From an alpha proteobacterium BAL199 (GTDB lineage: Bacteria; Pseudomonadota; Alphaproteobacteria; Thalassobaculales; Thalassobaculaceae), in NCBI GenBank assembly GCA_000171835.1, contig ABHC01000018.1:62001-126000 (forward strand): a stretch of 64,000 nt of DNA, written 5' to 3'. Under the pieces are notes generated by a model, which saw only the letters and a list, made by a program, of their open reading frames with translations, was not told the DNA's origin and did not search any database. A program made the position numbers and the translations under genes. Below, piece after piece: positions 8,097 through 16,848 of this stretch (position 1 is its first letter; each line of letters starts with the position of its first letter).

Positions 8097-9245
8097 GTGG
8101 ATAAAATCCGACATTAGAATCCCGCTCAGGATTCCCGCGGGTTCGGTGGCGTGCGAGTCTGGGGCATGCGCACCGGGATCAGCTTCACCGTCAGTACCGC
8201 CGATCGCGCCCGCCTGGAGGCGATCGTGGCGGACCGCAACAGCCCGCAAAAGCACGTCTGGCGCTGCCGGATCGTGCTGCTCACCGCCGCGGGCCTGGGC
8301 ACCAACGCGATCATGCGCGAGGCCGGGGTCGCCAAGACGGCGGTCTGGCGCTGGCAGGAGCGCTTCGCCGCCGAAGGCGTGGACGGGCTGCTGCGGGACA
8401 AGACGCGCCCGTCGCGGATCCCGCCGCTGGACCCCTCGGTGGCCGAGCGCGTCGTCGCCCTGACCCTGACCGATCCGCCCGGCGAGACGACCCACTGGAC
8501 CGCCGCAACGATGGCGGCACAGACCGGCATCTCGGTTAGTTCGGTGCAGCGGATCTGGCGTGCTCACGGTTTGGCCCCGCATCGGATCCGGCAGTTCAAG
8601 CTCTCGAACGACCCGGAGTTCGTGACCAAGCTGCGCGACGTGGTCGGGCTCTATGTCGACCCGCCGGCCCACGCCATCGTGCTCAGCGTCGACGAGAAGA
8701 GCCAGATCCAGGCGCTCGACCGCACCCAGCCCGGCCTGCCGCTGAAGAAGGGCCGCGCCGGCACCATGACCCACGACTACAAGCGCCATGGCACCACCAC
8801 CTTGTTCGCTGCCCTCAACGTGCTCGACGGCACCGTCATCGGCCGCAACATGCAGCGTCACCGCCACCAGGAGTTCATCCGCTTCCTCAACCACATCGAG
8901 GCCCAGGTTCCGGCCGGCAAGGTGATCCACGCCGTCCTCGACAACTACGCCGCCCACAAGCACCCCAAGGTCCGCGCCTGGCTGCACCGCCATCCCCGCT
9001 GGACCTTCCACTTCGTGCCGACCTCATGTTCCTGGCTCAACGCCGTCGAAGGCTTCTTCGCCAGGCTCGCCAAGCGCCGCCTCAAGCGCGGCGTCTTCCG
9101 CTCTGTCGCCGACCTCCAGGCCGCCATCAACCGCTTCCTCGACGAGCACAACGCCTCAGATCCGAAGCCCTTCAACTGGACAGCCGATCCCGACAAAATC
9201 ATCGCCGCCGTCAGGCGTGGGCACCAAGTGTTGGATTCTATCCAC
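8097..9245 (+). mobile_element. IS630-family insertion sequence in IR-R
   Basis: The element is 1149 bp. Its ends GTGGATAAAATCCGACA and GTGGATAGAATCCAACA (the latter read inward from 9245) form a 17-bp inverted repeat with two mismatches. TA dinucleotides at 8095-8096 and 9246-9247 are the IS630-type target duplication at a CTAG. Removing the element and one TA restores the sequence present uninterrupted at about 1497-1510 in the left arm, so the empty site is in the same window. Confidence 0.95.
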
Positions 9246-9248
9246 TAG
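8166..9248 (+). CDS. IS630-family transposase
   Basis: This 360-aa protein opens with a helix-turn-helix region (GLGTNAIMREAGVAKTAVWR, about residues 35-55). The Tc1/mariner-like DDE domain follows: Asp in LSVDEKSQIQ, Asp in AVLDNYAAHK and Glu in SWLNAVEGFF. The frame is intact. The stop codon TAG (9246-9248) is not encoded by the element: it is built from the duplicated TA plus the first flanking G, so the reading frame depends on the CTAG target. ATG 8166 is preferred; a GTG at 8151 adds five residues. Confidence 0.93.
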   Translation: MRTGISFTVSTADRARLEAIVADRNSPQKHVWRCRIVLLTAAGLGTNAIMREAGVAKTAVWRWQERFAAEGVDGLLRDKTRPSRIPPLDPSVAERVVALTLTDPPGETTHWTAATMAAQTGISVSSVQRIWRAHGLAPHRIRQFKLSNDPEFVTKLRDVVGLYVDPPAHAIVLSVDEKSQIQALDRTQPGLPLKKGRAGTMTHDYKRHGTTTLFAALNVLDGTVIGRNMQRHRHQEFIRFLNHIEAQVPAGKVIHAVLDNYAAHKHPKVRAWLHRHPRWTFHFVPTSCSWLNAVEGFFARLAKRRLKRGVFRSVADLQAAINRFLDEHNASDPKPFNWTADPDKIIAAVRRGHQVLDSIH

Positions 9249-9977
9249 GGGCCGCTGAGTTAATCCAACCAACTGTTAATAAATAATAATATCGATCAAC
9301 CGTATCCAACCATCAATCTGTTTCCCAGGCTGATGCTCCAAGCTTTTATCAGGCTATGGCTACCTGATCTCATCAGATAGAACCGGTTCAGCCTTGATAC
9401 AGCAGGGCATGTGTTGACGATGATCCTGAGTAAGTGCCGGTAACCAGATCTATCATATCCTCCAGGGGGGCCCTGGCGACCGCCTCCCCCCTAGCAGGGG
9501 CATGCATGATCCAGGAACACACCAGGAGCCTGCTGCAGTCATCCAGGCTTCTTGATCACCTGGGCTTACAAGGGGATCCAGTTCTGTGAAGCAGGTAGCC
9601 ATACGCTTGTGAGATGGCACCCTGAGGCGATACAGGTTTCCACAACCCAGACGAGTTAGGGGACATATAGCTCTATATACTAGTAGGGGATTGTCCCCCA
9701 ACTCGGGGATGCGCCCGGCCCACTGGATGCATGTTGCCGCGCTTCGTCCCCTGACCCCATCCACGATAGCCCACCTGAGCCAACCAGGGTCAGCAGAGGG
9801 TTAGCTTGGGGTACTGAGGGGAGCGTTGGTGAGCACAGGCGCACTGCGCATCAAACTGTAGAACATCTGGAGCGTGTTGACGGGAGTCCCGAAAGAAGTA
9901 ACCTATTGGAATCGCTTGCACCGGCATACGGCTTGGAGCAGGAGCCAGGCACCACCAACCATCGCCCGCTCCAATTT
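9248..9977. repeat. Outer 730 bp of the right inverted-repeat arm (IR-R)
   Basis: The sequence is the reverse complement of 773-1502. It is identical over the outer 678 bp and differs at four positions nearer the insertion sequence. Beyond 9977 similarity to the left flank stops. The 174 bp from 9978 to the regulator stop at 10152 contain no gene I can support. Confidence 0.93.
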
Positions 9978-10151
9978 TCCGCACATTCTCTGGCCTGTCA
10001 GTCTCGGCTGACGGCCGCTGGCCACCTGAAGCTACGAGCAGCCCAGGATTGCGGCGCTGTTGCCCCTTTGGGGCCAGGGCATCCCTGTGGCGCTCCGCAA
10101 TGCAGGCCACAATGACCCTTTCTCAGCCGGTCCGAAACCATCCCATCGCAT

Positions 10152-10613
10152 TCAATCGGTTTTAGAAAAGCGGGCGGCCAGTTGTTTGAAGCTGTCATTC
10201 AACGCTTTGTAAAATTCCCCAAGTTCGTCGAGGCGGTGCAGGGCTCCTAGGTCAGAGTCGGACAGAGCCGTTTTGGCCTGGCTGACGACAGCCCCCGCCT
10301 TGCTCAGGCGTTCGGCCGAGCCCCGAAGCAACTGCGCATACGGGGCTTTCGACAGCTGAAAATAGTCTTGCCGATCGCCGCGAATGGTAATTCGCTCAAT
10401 GACTCCCAGACGCTCCAAAAACCGCGTGTTTGTGCTGACGCTTCCGCGGCTGATCTCCAGTCTTTGAGCCAGCTGAGCAAAGCTGACTGGCCCTCCTTCA
10501 ATCACCATCAGGCCCATGATCCGGCCCGCAATTCGCGGAAGCCCATCGCCCTCGGCGACAAGCCCCATCCGCTCAACAAATTCCTCGACCGCTATGCTGG
10601 TTGATTGACTCAT
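10152..10613 (-). CDS. GbsR/MarR-family winged-helix transcriptional regulator
   Basis: This 153-aa protein has one winged-helix domain (about residues 25-95). VSFAQLAQRLEISRGSVSTN is the recognition HTH, followed by the wing (VIERITIRGDRQDYFQL) and a C-terminal helical dimerisation tail. GbsR-type proteins are usually local repressors. The gene diverges from the MipA/OmpV and efflux genes across a 92-bp gap that holds a strong dyad, so it probably controls both directions. The inducer is unknown. The G+C content is lower than in the core genes, consistent with transfer. Confidence 0.8.
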   Translation of the reverse strand: MSQSTSIAVEEFVERMGLVAEGDGLPRIAGRIMGLMVIEGGPVSFAQLAQRLEISRGSVSTNTRFLERLGVIERITIRGDRQDYFQLSKAPYAQLLRGSAERLSKAGAVVSQAKTALSDSDLGALHRLDELGEFYKALNDSFKQLAARFSKTD

Positions 10614-10625
10614 ATCATAATTTTA

Positions 10626-10660
10626 GTATGTTCTGACTGTTCAGTCACAATTAAACATAC
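10626..10660. promoter_or_regulatory. Dyad operator between the regulator and the MipA/efflux genes
   Basis: Two nested palindromes share roughly one centre. The inner one is TGACTG-TT-CAGTCA (10634-10647). The outer arms are GTATGTT (10626-10632) and AACATAC (10654-10660). The site lies 13 bp from the regulator ATG and upstream of the divergent gene, the expected place for an autoregulatory operator. Confidence 0.65.
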
Positions 10661-10705
10661 CGAGGAGGTGATGCCCTCGACGCTCGGCTCGAGAAAGATT
10701 GCCAA

Positions 10706-11515
10706 ATGTTGCCACGTTCGCTCGTACTGCCGTCGCTCGTTGGCATGCTCGCCATTCTGTCAGCCTCCGACGCCGTTGCAGGCTCTCCCAAGACCGATGG
10801 CATGGATACTGCCCACAAATCCAACGAAAACCCGGATTGGTCCACAAAGATTGGCGGCGGGTTCGGGGTCGCCCCAACCTATGAAGGCTCGAAAAGCTAC
10901 AAGGTTGCACCGGTCCCGGTCGCTAGCGTCCTATGGAAGAACCGTGTGTTCGTGGGGACCGAAGGCGTAGGTGTGAATGTCGTTCGTACCGACCATGCGC
11001 GATTCGGCGCTCGGCTGACGTACAACGGCGGTCGTGATCAAAACGACGATGATGCGCTCAACGGTCTCGGCAACGTAGACCCAACGGTCGAAGCTGGTGT
11101 GTTCGGCTCGCTGCATTATGCAGGCTTCGTGCTGAGCGCTGATCTCCGGCAGGACGTTGGTGACGGCCATGGCGGCATGGTTGGCGACGTTGGGCTTATG
11201 TACAGCATCCCTCTCAGCTCGTCCCTTATAGGGTCGTTTGGTCCCAAAGTGACCTGGGCCGACGACAAATACATGCAAAGCTACTTCGGTGTATCCTCTG
11301 CCCAGGCGACGCGGAGTGGACTACCGCAACACGATGCCAGCGCCGGCGTCAAAAGCTACGGCGTCACCGCGAGTCTCTCCTATGCGGTCTCTGACAACTG
11401 GGGGGTTACAGGCACTATTGGCTACGCTCACCTAGCCGATGGCTTAGCGAACAGCCCGGTCGTGCAGGACCGCCAGCAAATAATGTCGGCCATTTTTATT
11501 GCCTATCAGTTCTAG
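10706..11515 (+). CDS. MipA/OmpV-family outer-membrane protein
   Basis: This 269-aa precursor has a signal peptide (hydrophobic VLPSLVGMLAILSA, cleavage near DAVAG-SP). The mature beta-barrel has alternating strands, opens with KIGGGFGVAPTYEGSK and ends in the outer-membrane-type aromatic terminus FIAYQF. Family members act as scaffolds for murein enzymes or as small-molecule-responsive barrels, and often sit beside regulators and efflux pumps. The start is odd: the best Shine-Dalgarno (GAGGAGG, 10662-10668) precedes an ATG at 10671 in a different frame, while the barrel frame begins at 10706 without one. It is first in an apparent operon with the SpoIIAA-like and RND genes. Confidence 0.85.
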   Translation: MLPRSLVLPSLVGMLAILSASDAVAGSPKTDGMDTAHKSNENPDWSTKIGGGFGVAPTYEGSKSYKVAPVPVASVLWKNRVFVGTEGVGVNVVRTDHARFGARLTYNGGRDQNDDDALNGLGNVDPTVEAGVFGSLHYAGFVLSADLRQDVGDGHGGMVGDVGLMYSIPLSSSLIGSFGPKVTWADDKYMQSYFGVSSAQATRSGLPQHDASAGVKSYGVTASLSYAVSDNWGVTGTIGYAHLADGLANSPVVQDRQQIMSAIFIAYQF

Positions 11516-11617
11516 CGCTGAGTCCCCTTTGCTGGAACCGCCAACTCATCAGAACGTTTAATTATATCTGAACGCTCTTAACGTTGCGCAGCAGGGAACG
11601 CTGTTCTCGTTTAGGCA

Positions 11618-12406
11618 ATGAGGCCGACATTGATCGAAATGCTGAAGGCTCCGCACCATGTTGCGGCCGTGCGCCTCCGTGGCGAAATCACCAAGACGGA
11701 TATCGTCGATCTCCGAAACGATATCGAGGACAAGCTATCTGGCCATGAGAAAATTGGCGTCGTTGTCGACATGACGGAGTTTTTGGACGCAACGGATGCG
11801 GCCATCCAAGAGGACATCCGGTTCGAGTTTGGCTTGCTTAGTTCCATTCATCGTTTCCCGCGCGTCGCATTGGTTTCCGACAAGAAGTGGGTCGCTTTCA
11901 TCGCCACCCGGCTTGGCCACCTCACCTCGGGGGTCGATATCCGCATCTTCGCCCCAGGTGATAGCGATTCAGCCATTTCGTGGGCGTCATCTCAGCCGAC
12001 CTCGAAGAACGTTTCTCATAAGGCCGCACTCCGCCGCATTGCCACGCCGTCGACGTCACCAGGCAATGTCTTCGCCTTTGAAATCGACGGTCGGATGTCT
12101 GAGGCGGAAATGCCGGATTTTGTCGGCGAGGTAACGCGCTTTCTGGACTTGCACGACCGAGTGAACATGCTCGCCCGCATCAAGGCGTTTGAATTCGAGC
12201 CCGGTATCCTTTTCCAGAAGCAGCTTTGGTCGATGAAACTCGACGCGCTGCGGAAGGTCGACCGGTACGCCGTCGTTGGCGGACCAGACTGGCTGCAGAC
12301 GACGCTTGAAGCGATCGCGCCGACTCTGCCGTCAGTGAAAGTTCAAGCGTTTGCGCTTTCGGACCAAGACAAGGCGTGGAAATGGCTCGAAGAAGGCGCC
12401 CAGTGA
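11618..12406 (+). CDS. Tandem SpoIIAA-like (STAS-related) domain protein
   Basis: This 262-aa soluble protein has two copies of a SpoIIAA-like fold of about 120 residues. The first (about 10-115) includes RLRGEITKTDIVDL, GVVVDMTEFLDA and RVALVSDKKW. The second (about 140-260) includes AFEIDGRMSEAEMPDF, RVNMLARIKAF and RYAVVGGPDW. The domain is often found near ion or lipid transport genes, and its ligand is unknown. It has no signal peptide or membrane segment. Having two domains in one chain is less common than single-domain relatives. It lies between the OmpV barrel and the efflux adaptor, so it probably shares their regulation. Confidence 0.7.
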   Translation: MRPTLIEMLKAPHHVAAVRLRGEITKTDIVDLRNDIEDKLSGHEKIGVVVDMTEFLDATDAAIQEDIRFEFGLLSSIHRFPRVALVSDKKWVAFIATRLGHLTSGVDIRIFAPGDSDSAISWASSQPTSKNVSHKAALRRIATPSTSPGNVFAFEIDGRMSEAEMPDFVGEVTRFLDLHDRVNMLARIKAFEFEPGILFQKQLWSMKLDALRKVDRYAVVGGPDWLQTTLEAIAPTLPSVKVQAFALSDQDKAWKWLEEGAQ

Positions 12407-12496
12407 CTCCAGTACTTAATGTTCCCATCTCGTTATCCGAGAAATCGACGCGATACGATAGGCCGCTGGAGTTCCAAATAGAGGCAACCTGAGGTG

Positions 12497-13699
12497 ATGA
12501 AACTGACACGTTTGGCATTTTTATTGATTGTCGGTGCAGGGGTTTTTAGCCCCGCCTGCGTTGACGCTGCCGATCACGCTGCCCGCCCGGGTCCGGCTTC
12601 CATCAAAGGTCCATCCGTAACTGTTGCGGTCGCTGAAAGATCAGAAGTCGTCGGCCGCATATCGATCTCGGGGACACTGGTGCCTCGGGAAGAGGTTTTG
12701 GTGAACCCTCAAATCAACGGGTACGTGATCGAGACCATCAACGTCGACGTCGGGGACCGGATTCATGCCGGAATGCTGCTCGCCACACTCAATGACAGTT
12801 CACTCGCCGCTAATCTCACCCAGGCGGAGGCAGAACTCCTGCGAATGACGGCTGCGGTGCGGCAAGCTCAGAGCCAAATCGACTCGGCCAAAGCAGGAAT
12901 GGTGGAAGCGGAGTCAGCCCTTGATCGAACGCAAAAGCTCGCCTCCTCTGGTAACATCAGCCGAGCCACTCTGGAGCAAGCCAGAGCAGCAGCGCTGTCG
13001 GCTCGAGCGGGGGTCGCATCGGCTGAAGACGGACTCGAAGTCGCCAGAGCCCAAGTTGTACAGGCCACGTCGCAACGCGACCTGGCGGCCATCAACCTTT
13101 CCCGGTCGCAGATCGAGGCCAAGGTCGGAGGAATAATCTCAGCGCGAAACGCACAACTCGGCGCAATTGCCACCGCTGGCCCGGACCCGATGTTCCGGAT
13201 CATCCGGGACGGCGAAATTGAGCTCGAGGCCGAGGTGATCGAAACCGCGTTGGGCGCGGTAAAGCAAGACGACCGAGCCGACGTCGTCATCGCAGGAAAC
13301 GGCGCTGTCGTCGGGCGCGTACGGCTGATCTCGCCGACCGTGGACCCGACCACGCGCTTAGGCACGGTCCGTATCGCATTGGAACAACATGCCTCGCTGC
13401 GGACTGGCGGTTTTGCCAGTGGATGGGTGATTACGGACCGGCGCATTGCCACGACCGTGCCAGCAACCGCTGTTCTCACCGACCAGTCCGGGGCACATGT
13501 CCAAGCCGTCCAGAATGGTCGTGTCGAACACCGGGTGGTCCGACCGGGACTGCTTACCCATGATGGGAGACGCGAGATTCTGCAGGGGCTTGAGCCGGGA
13601 GAAACCGTTGTCGCCCGAGCGGGCGCGTTCTTCCGAGATGGCGATCAAATCACTCCTGTGCAGCCCGGCATCAAGCACCCGCTCGGCTCCGGCCGATGA
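12497..13699 (+). CDS. RND efflux periplasmic adaptor (membrane fusion protein)
   Basis: This 400-aa precursor has a signal peptide (LAFLLIVGAGVFSPACVDA). The barrel-sandwich/lipoyl half-motif VNPQINGYVIETINVDVGD is followed by an alpha-helical hairpin (about 100-190, rich in Ala and Gln, with AEAELLRMTAAVRQAQSQ). Beta-barrel and membrane-proximal domains complete it. It would link the inner-membrane pump to an outer-membrane channel; no TolC-type gene is nearby. The stop overlaps the pump's start (ATGA at 13696-13699), so translation is coupled. A GTG at 12494 is an alternative start. Confidence 0.92.
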   Translation: MKLTRLAFLLIVGAGVFSPACVDAADHAARPGPASIKGPSVTVAVAERSEVVGRISISGTLVPREEVLVNPQINGYVIETINVDVGDRIHAGMLLATLNDSSLAANLTQAEAELLRMTAAVRQAQSQIDSAKAGMVEAESALDRTQKLASSGNISRATLEQARAAALSARAGVASAEDGLEVARAQVVQATSQRDLAAINLSRSQIEAKVGGIISARNAQLGAIATAGPDPMFRIIRDGEIELEAEVIETALGAVKQDDRADVVIAGNGAVVGRVRLISPTVDPTTRLGTVRIALEQHASLRTGGFASGWVITDRRIATTVPATAVLTDQSGAHVQAVQNGRVEHRVVRPGLLTHDGRREILQGLEPGETVVARAGAFFRDGDQITPVQPGIKHPLGSGR

Positions 13700-16600
13700 A
13701 CCTTTCCACCTGGTCCATTCGAAACCCCGTCCCGCCGATCGCACTGTTTCTCGTCCTATGCATTATCGGCCTTGTCAGTTTCGACCGGCTGCCGATCACG
13801 CGATTTCCGAACATCGATATGCCAATCGTTACCGTGACGATTGCGCAACCCGGAGCGGCGCCGGTCGAGCTTACAAGCCAAGTGGTAAAGCCCGTCGAAG
13901 ATGCCGTGTTCGGTATTTCGGGCGTCCGGCACGTCACCTCGACGGCGACCGACTCCTCGACGGTGATCACGATCGAATTTGAATTGGATACCGACACCGA
14001 CCGAGCGCTCAACGATGTGAAGGACGCCGTGTCCGGAGTGCGCGAAGAACTGCCGGATGCGATTTCAGAACCGATCATCAAGCGGCTCGACGTCACCGGG
14101 CTCTCGATCATGACATACGCGGTGTCTGATCCCACCCGGTCGATAGAAGAATTGTCGTACCTCGTCGACGACGTCCTCGCCCGAGACCTTCAGACGGTCG
14201 ACGCCGTGGGCAAAGTGACGCGGCTCGGTGGATCAGAGCGTGAAATCAAGGTCGAACTTGAGCCGGATCGTCTCCTCGCGCTTGGGATTACCGCGTCCGA
14301 CATCAGCCACCAGTTGCTGGCGACCAACATCAACCTTGGCGGCGGGCGCGGTACGCTTGCCGGGCAGGAGTTCTCGATCCGGGCGTTGGGCAGCGTCGAC
14401 ACGGTTCAAGCATTGGCGGCGACATCGCTCGCCCTACCCAACGGTCGTACCATCCGGCTGGACGATCTCGGCACGGTGATCGACGGCCCGTCCGAAGCGC
14501 GTTCGTTCGCCATGCTCAACGGCCAACCGGTGGTCTCATTCGGGGTGTTTCGGGCAACCGGGAAAAGCGACCTCGACGCCAGCGACGGAGTAAAGCGCAA
14601 GCTGGCGGAGTTCACCGAACGCTATCCTGACATCAATTTGTCGCTGGTTGACGACACGACGGTCTACACGGACGGAAACTACAGCAGCGCGATGGAGACC
14701 CTGTATGAGGGAGCGCTCCTCGCCGTGATCGTCGTATTCGCGTTCTTGCGCAACTGGCGGGCAACCATCATTACCGCCGTCGCAATTCCACTGTCGATCA
14801 TTCCGACCTTTTTCGTCATGGATTGGCTCGGTTTCTCGCTGAACACAATCAGCCTGCTGGGAATTACCCTCGTTACCGGCATTCTCGTCGACGACGCGAT
14901 CGTCGAGATCGAGAACATCGTGCGCCATATCAAAATGGGGCGGCCGGCGTATGAAGCATCGGAAGAAGCTGCCAGCGAGATTGGCCTGACCGTCATCGCG
15001 ATCAGCTTCACTATTGTCGCCGTCTTTGCGCCGGTCAGTTTCATGGGCGGCATTGCCGGACAGTACTTCAAGCAGTTCGGCTTGACGGTCGCCGTCGCGG
15101 TACTGTTCTCCTTGCTTGTTGCGCGCCTGATCACGCCGATGATGGCGGCGTATTTTTTGAAGGACGCACCGGAACCGGACGTCAAGCCGGATGGCCCGAT
15201 CATGCGGTCCTACATGTCAGTGCTGACATGGACCTTGGACCATCGGGCTATGACGCTGGGGATCGGCCTGGCGATTTTCGCAGGCTCGCTGTTCTCTGCA
15301 ACCCTGCTGCCGACAGAGTTCGTGCCTCGATCCGATGAGGGTCGTTCCGCGTTCTCCGTCGAACTGCCGCCCGGTTCGACGCTTGACGACACACGTGCCG
15401 TCGCCCGGCGATTGTCATCCGAAACGCTCAAAATGCCCGAAGTTACGAATGTATTCGTTGAAGGCGGATCGGGCGATATCAGCAAGGCCAACGTCAGTAT
15501 CTTCTACAGTCCGAAAGACACTCGAGAATCGTCGTTTGAATTGGAGCGACGGATCGCGACTGCGCTACGCGACATTCCAGACATCAAGCTGAATATCTTG
15601 AACAACAACGGCCAGCGCGACGTTCAGATCATCGTTTTAGGCGACAGTGTCGACGTCGTCTCTGCCGCAGCGATCGAACTTGCCGGGCAGATCGCCGATA
15701 TCCCGGAGTTGGCCAACGTCTCGTCAACTGCAACACGCACCCGGCCGGAAATCCGAATCACCCCCAAACCCGAACTCGCGGCACAGCTTGGAATCACCGC
15801 AAGCGCGCTTGCGTCGACCATTCGGGTCGCGACAATCGGCGACACTACGGCCAATCTTGCCAAGTTCAACACTGGAGAACGCCAGATTCCGATCACCGTG
15901 CGCATGCGCGAGGAGGTGCGCAAAGACCTGTTCAAGATGGCGGGCCAGCGCATCCCAAGCACGCACGGCAAGCCGGTACCACTCGGGGTCGTTGCAAACA
16001 TCACCCTATCGAGCGGCCCCAGTTCCATCCAGCGCTACGACCGACGCTATCAGACGAAGGTCGAGGCCAACTTGCGCGAGGGTGGCCTGCTCGGCCCTGC
16101 GCTGGACAAGATCTACGCGTTACCGATCACCACGGACATGCCGCAAGGTACCGAGATCAAAAGCTCGGGCGATGCCGAAACAATGGCCGAGGTGTTCTCC
16201 AGTTTCGGGCTTGCGATGGGGGCGGGCATCCTGCTCGTCTATGTCGTTCTGGTCCTGCTGTTCTCCAGCTTCATCTCCCCGGTCACCATATTGCTGTCGC
16301 TGCCTCTGGCGGTCGGTGGTGCCATTTTCGCTCTCTTTCTGACGAATAATGCCATCAGCCTGCCCGTGGTGATCGGCTTCCTCATGCTGATGGGGATCGT
16401 CACGAAGAATGCGATCATGCTCGTCGAATTTGCGCTCGAGGCCATGAGCAACGGCGTTGAACGCAGCGCCGCCATGCTGGACGCAGCTCACAAGCGTGCT
16501 CAACCGATCATCATGACGACCGTTGCCATGACGGCAGGCATGGTGCCAAGCGCGCTGGCGTTCGGAACCGGGGGTGAATTTCGGTCGCCAATGGCGATCG

Positions 16601-16752
16601 CTGTCATCGGTGGCCTCATCGTGTCGACCATGCTGTCGCTGTTGTTCGTGCCGTCGCTGTTCAGCGTCATTGACGCGTCAAAGGTCAAGGCGCGCAGCAT
16701 CCTGGTGACGACGCTAGGGGCCAACCAAGCCAGTAGACCTTCCGTCGACTGA
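13696..16752 (+). CDS. RND multidrug efflux transporter (HAE1/AcrB-like)
   Basis: This 1018-aa pump has the full twelve-segment RND layout: TM1 near residue 15, a first periplasmic porter loop (about 35-330), TM2-7, a second loop (about 560-850) and TM8-12. The paired Asp of TM4 for proton relay are present (GILVDDAIVEIENI), as is the TM10-11 signature VTKNAIMLVEFALEA. It would export hydrophobic or cationic compounds with the upstream adaptor. The gene ends convergently with phnX, with 96 bp between the stops. Confidence 0.95.
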   Translation: MNLSTWSIRNPVPPIALFLVLCIIGLVSFDRLPITRFPNIDMPIVTVTIAQPGAAPVELTSQVVKPVEDAVFGISGVRHVTSTATDSSTVITIEFELDTDTDRALNDVKDAVSGVREELPDAISEPIIKRLDVTGLSIMTYAVSDPTRSIEELSYLVDDVLARDLQTVDAVGKVTRLGGSEREIKVELEPDRLLALGITASDISHQLLATNINLGGGRGTLAGQEFSIRALGSVDTVQALAATSLALPNGRTIRLDDLGTVIDGPSEARSFAMLNGQPVVSFGVFRATGKSDLDASDGVKRKLAEFTERYPDINLSLVDDTTVYTDGNYSSAMETLYEGALLAVIVVFAFLRNWRATIITAVAIPLSIIPTFFVMDWLGFSLNTISLLGITLVTGILVDDAIVEIENIVRHIKMGRPAYEASEEAASEIGLTVIAISFTIVAVFAPVSFMGGIAGQYFKQFGLTVAVAVLFSLLVARLITPMMAAYFLKDAPEPDVKPDGPIMRSYMSVLTWTLDHRAMTLGIGLAIFAGSLFSATLLPTEFVPRSDEGRSAFSVELPPGSTLDDTRAVARRLSSETLKMPEVTNVFVEGGSGDISKANVSIFYSPKDTRESSFELERRIATALRDIPDIKLNILNNNGQRDVQIIVLGDSVDVVSAAAIELAGQIADIPELANVSSTATRTRPEIRITPKPELAAQLGITASALASTIRVATIGDTTANLAKFNTGERQIPITVRMREEVRKDLFKMAGQRIPSTHGKPVPLGVVANITLSSGPSSIQRYDRRYQTKVEANLREGGLLGPALDKIYALPITTDMPQGTEIKSSGDAETMAEVFSSFGLAMGAGILLVYVVLVLLFSSFISPVTILLSLPLAVGGAIFALFLTNNAISLPVVIGFLMLMGIVTKNAIMLVEFALEAMSNGVERSAAMLDAAHKRAQPIIMTTVAMTAGMVPSALAFGTGGEFRSPMAIAVIGGLIVSTMLSLLFVPSLFSVIDASKVKARSILVTTLGANQASRPSVD

Positions 16753-16848
16753 CTCGGTGTTCTTGGATTTCAAGGCGACTGCGGTGCGACGTGACACGCT
16801 CGACACGCATCCATCAGGGCTGCGTCTTCGGACAACTACGGCCCAGTC

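Noticed and set aside
1-10000. CRISPR array in the accessory zone
   Set aside because: I saw no short direct repeats with regular unique spacers anywhere in the window. The repeats present are long inverted ones.
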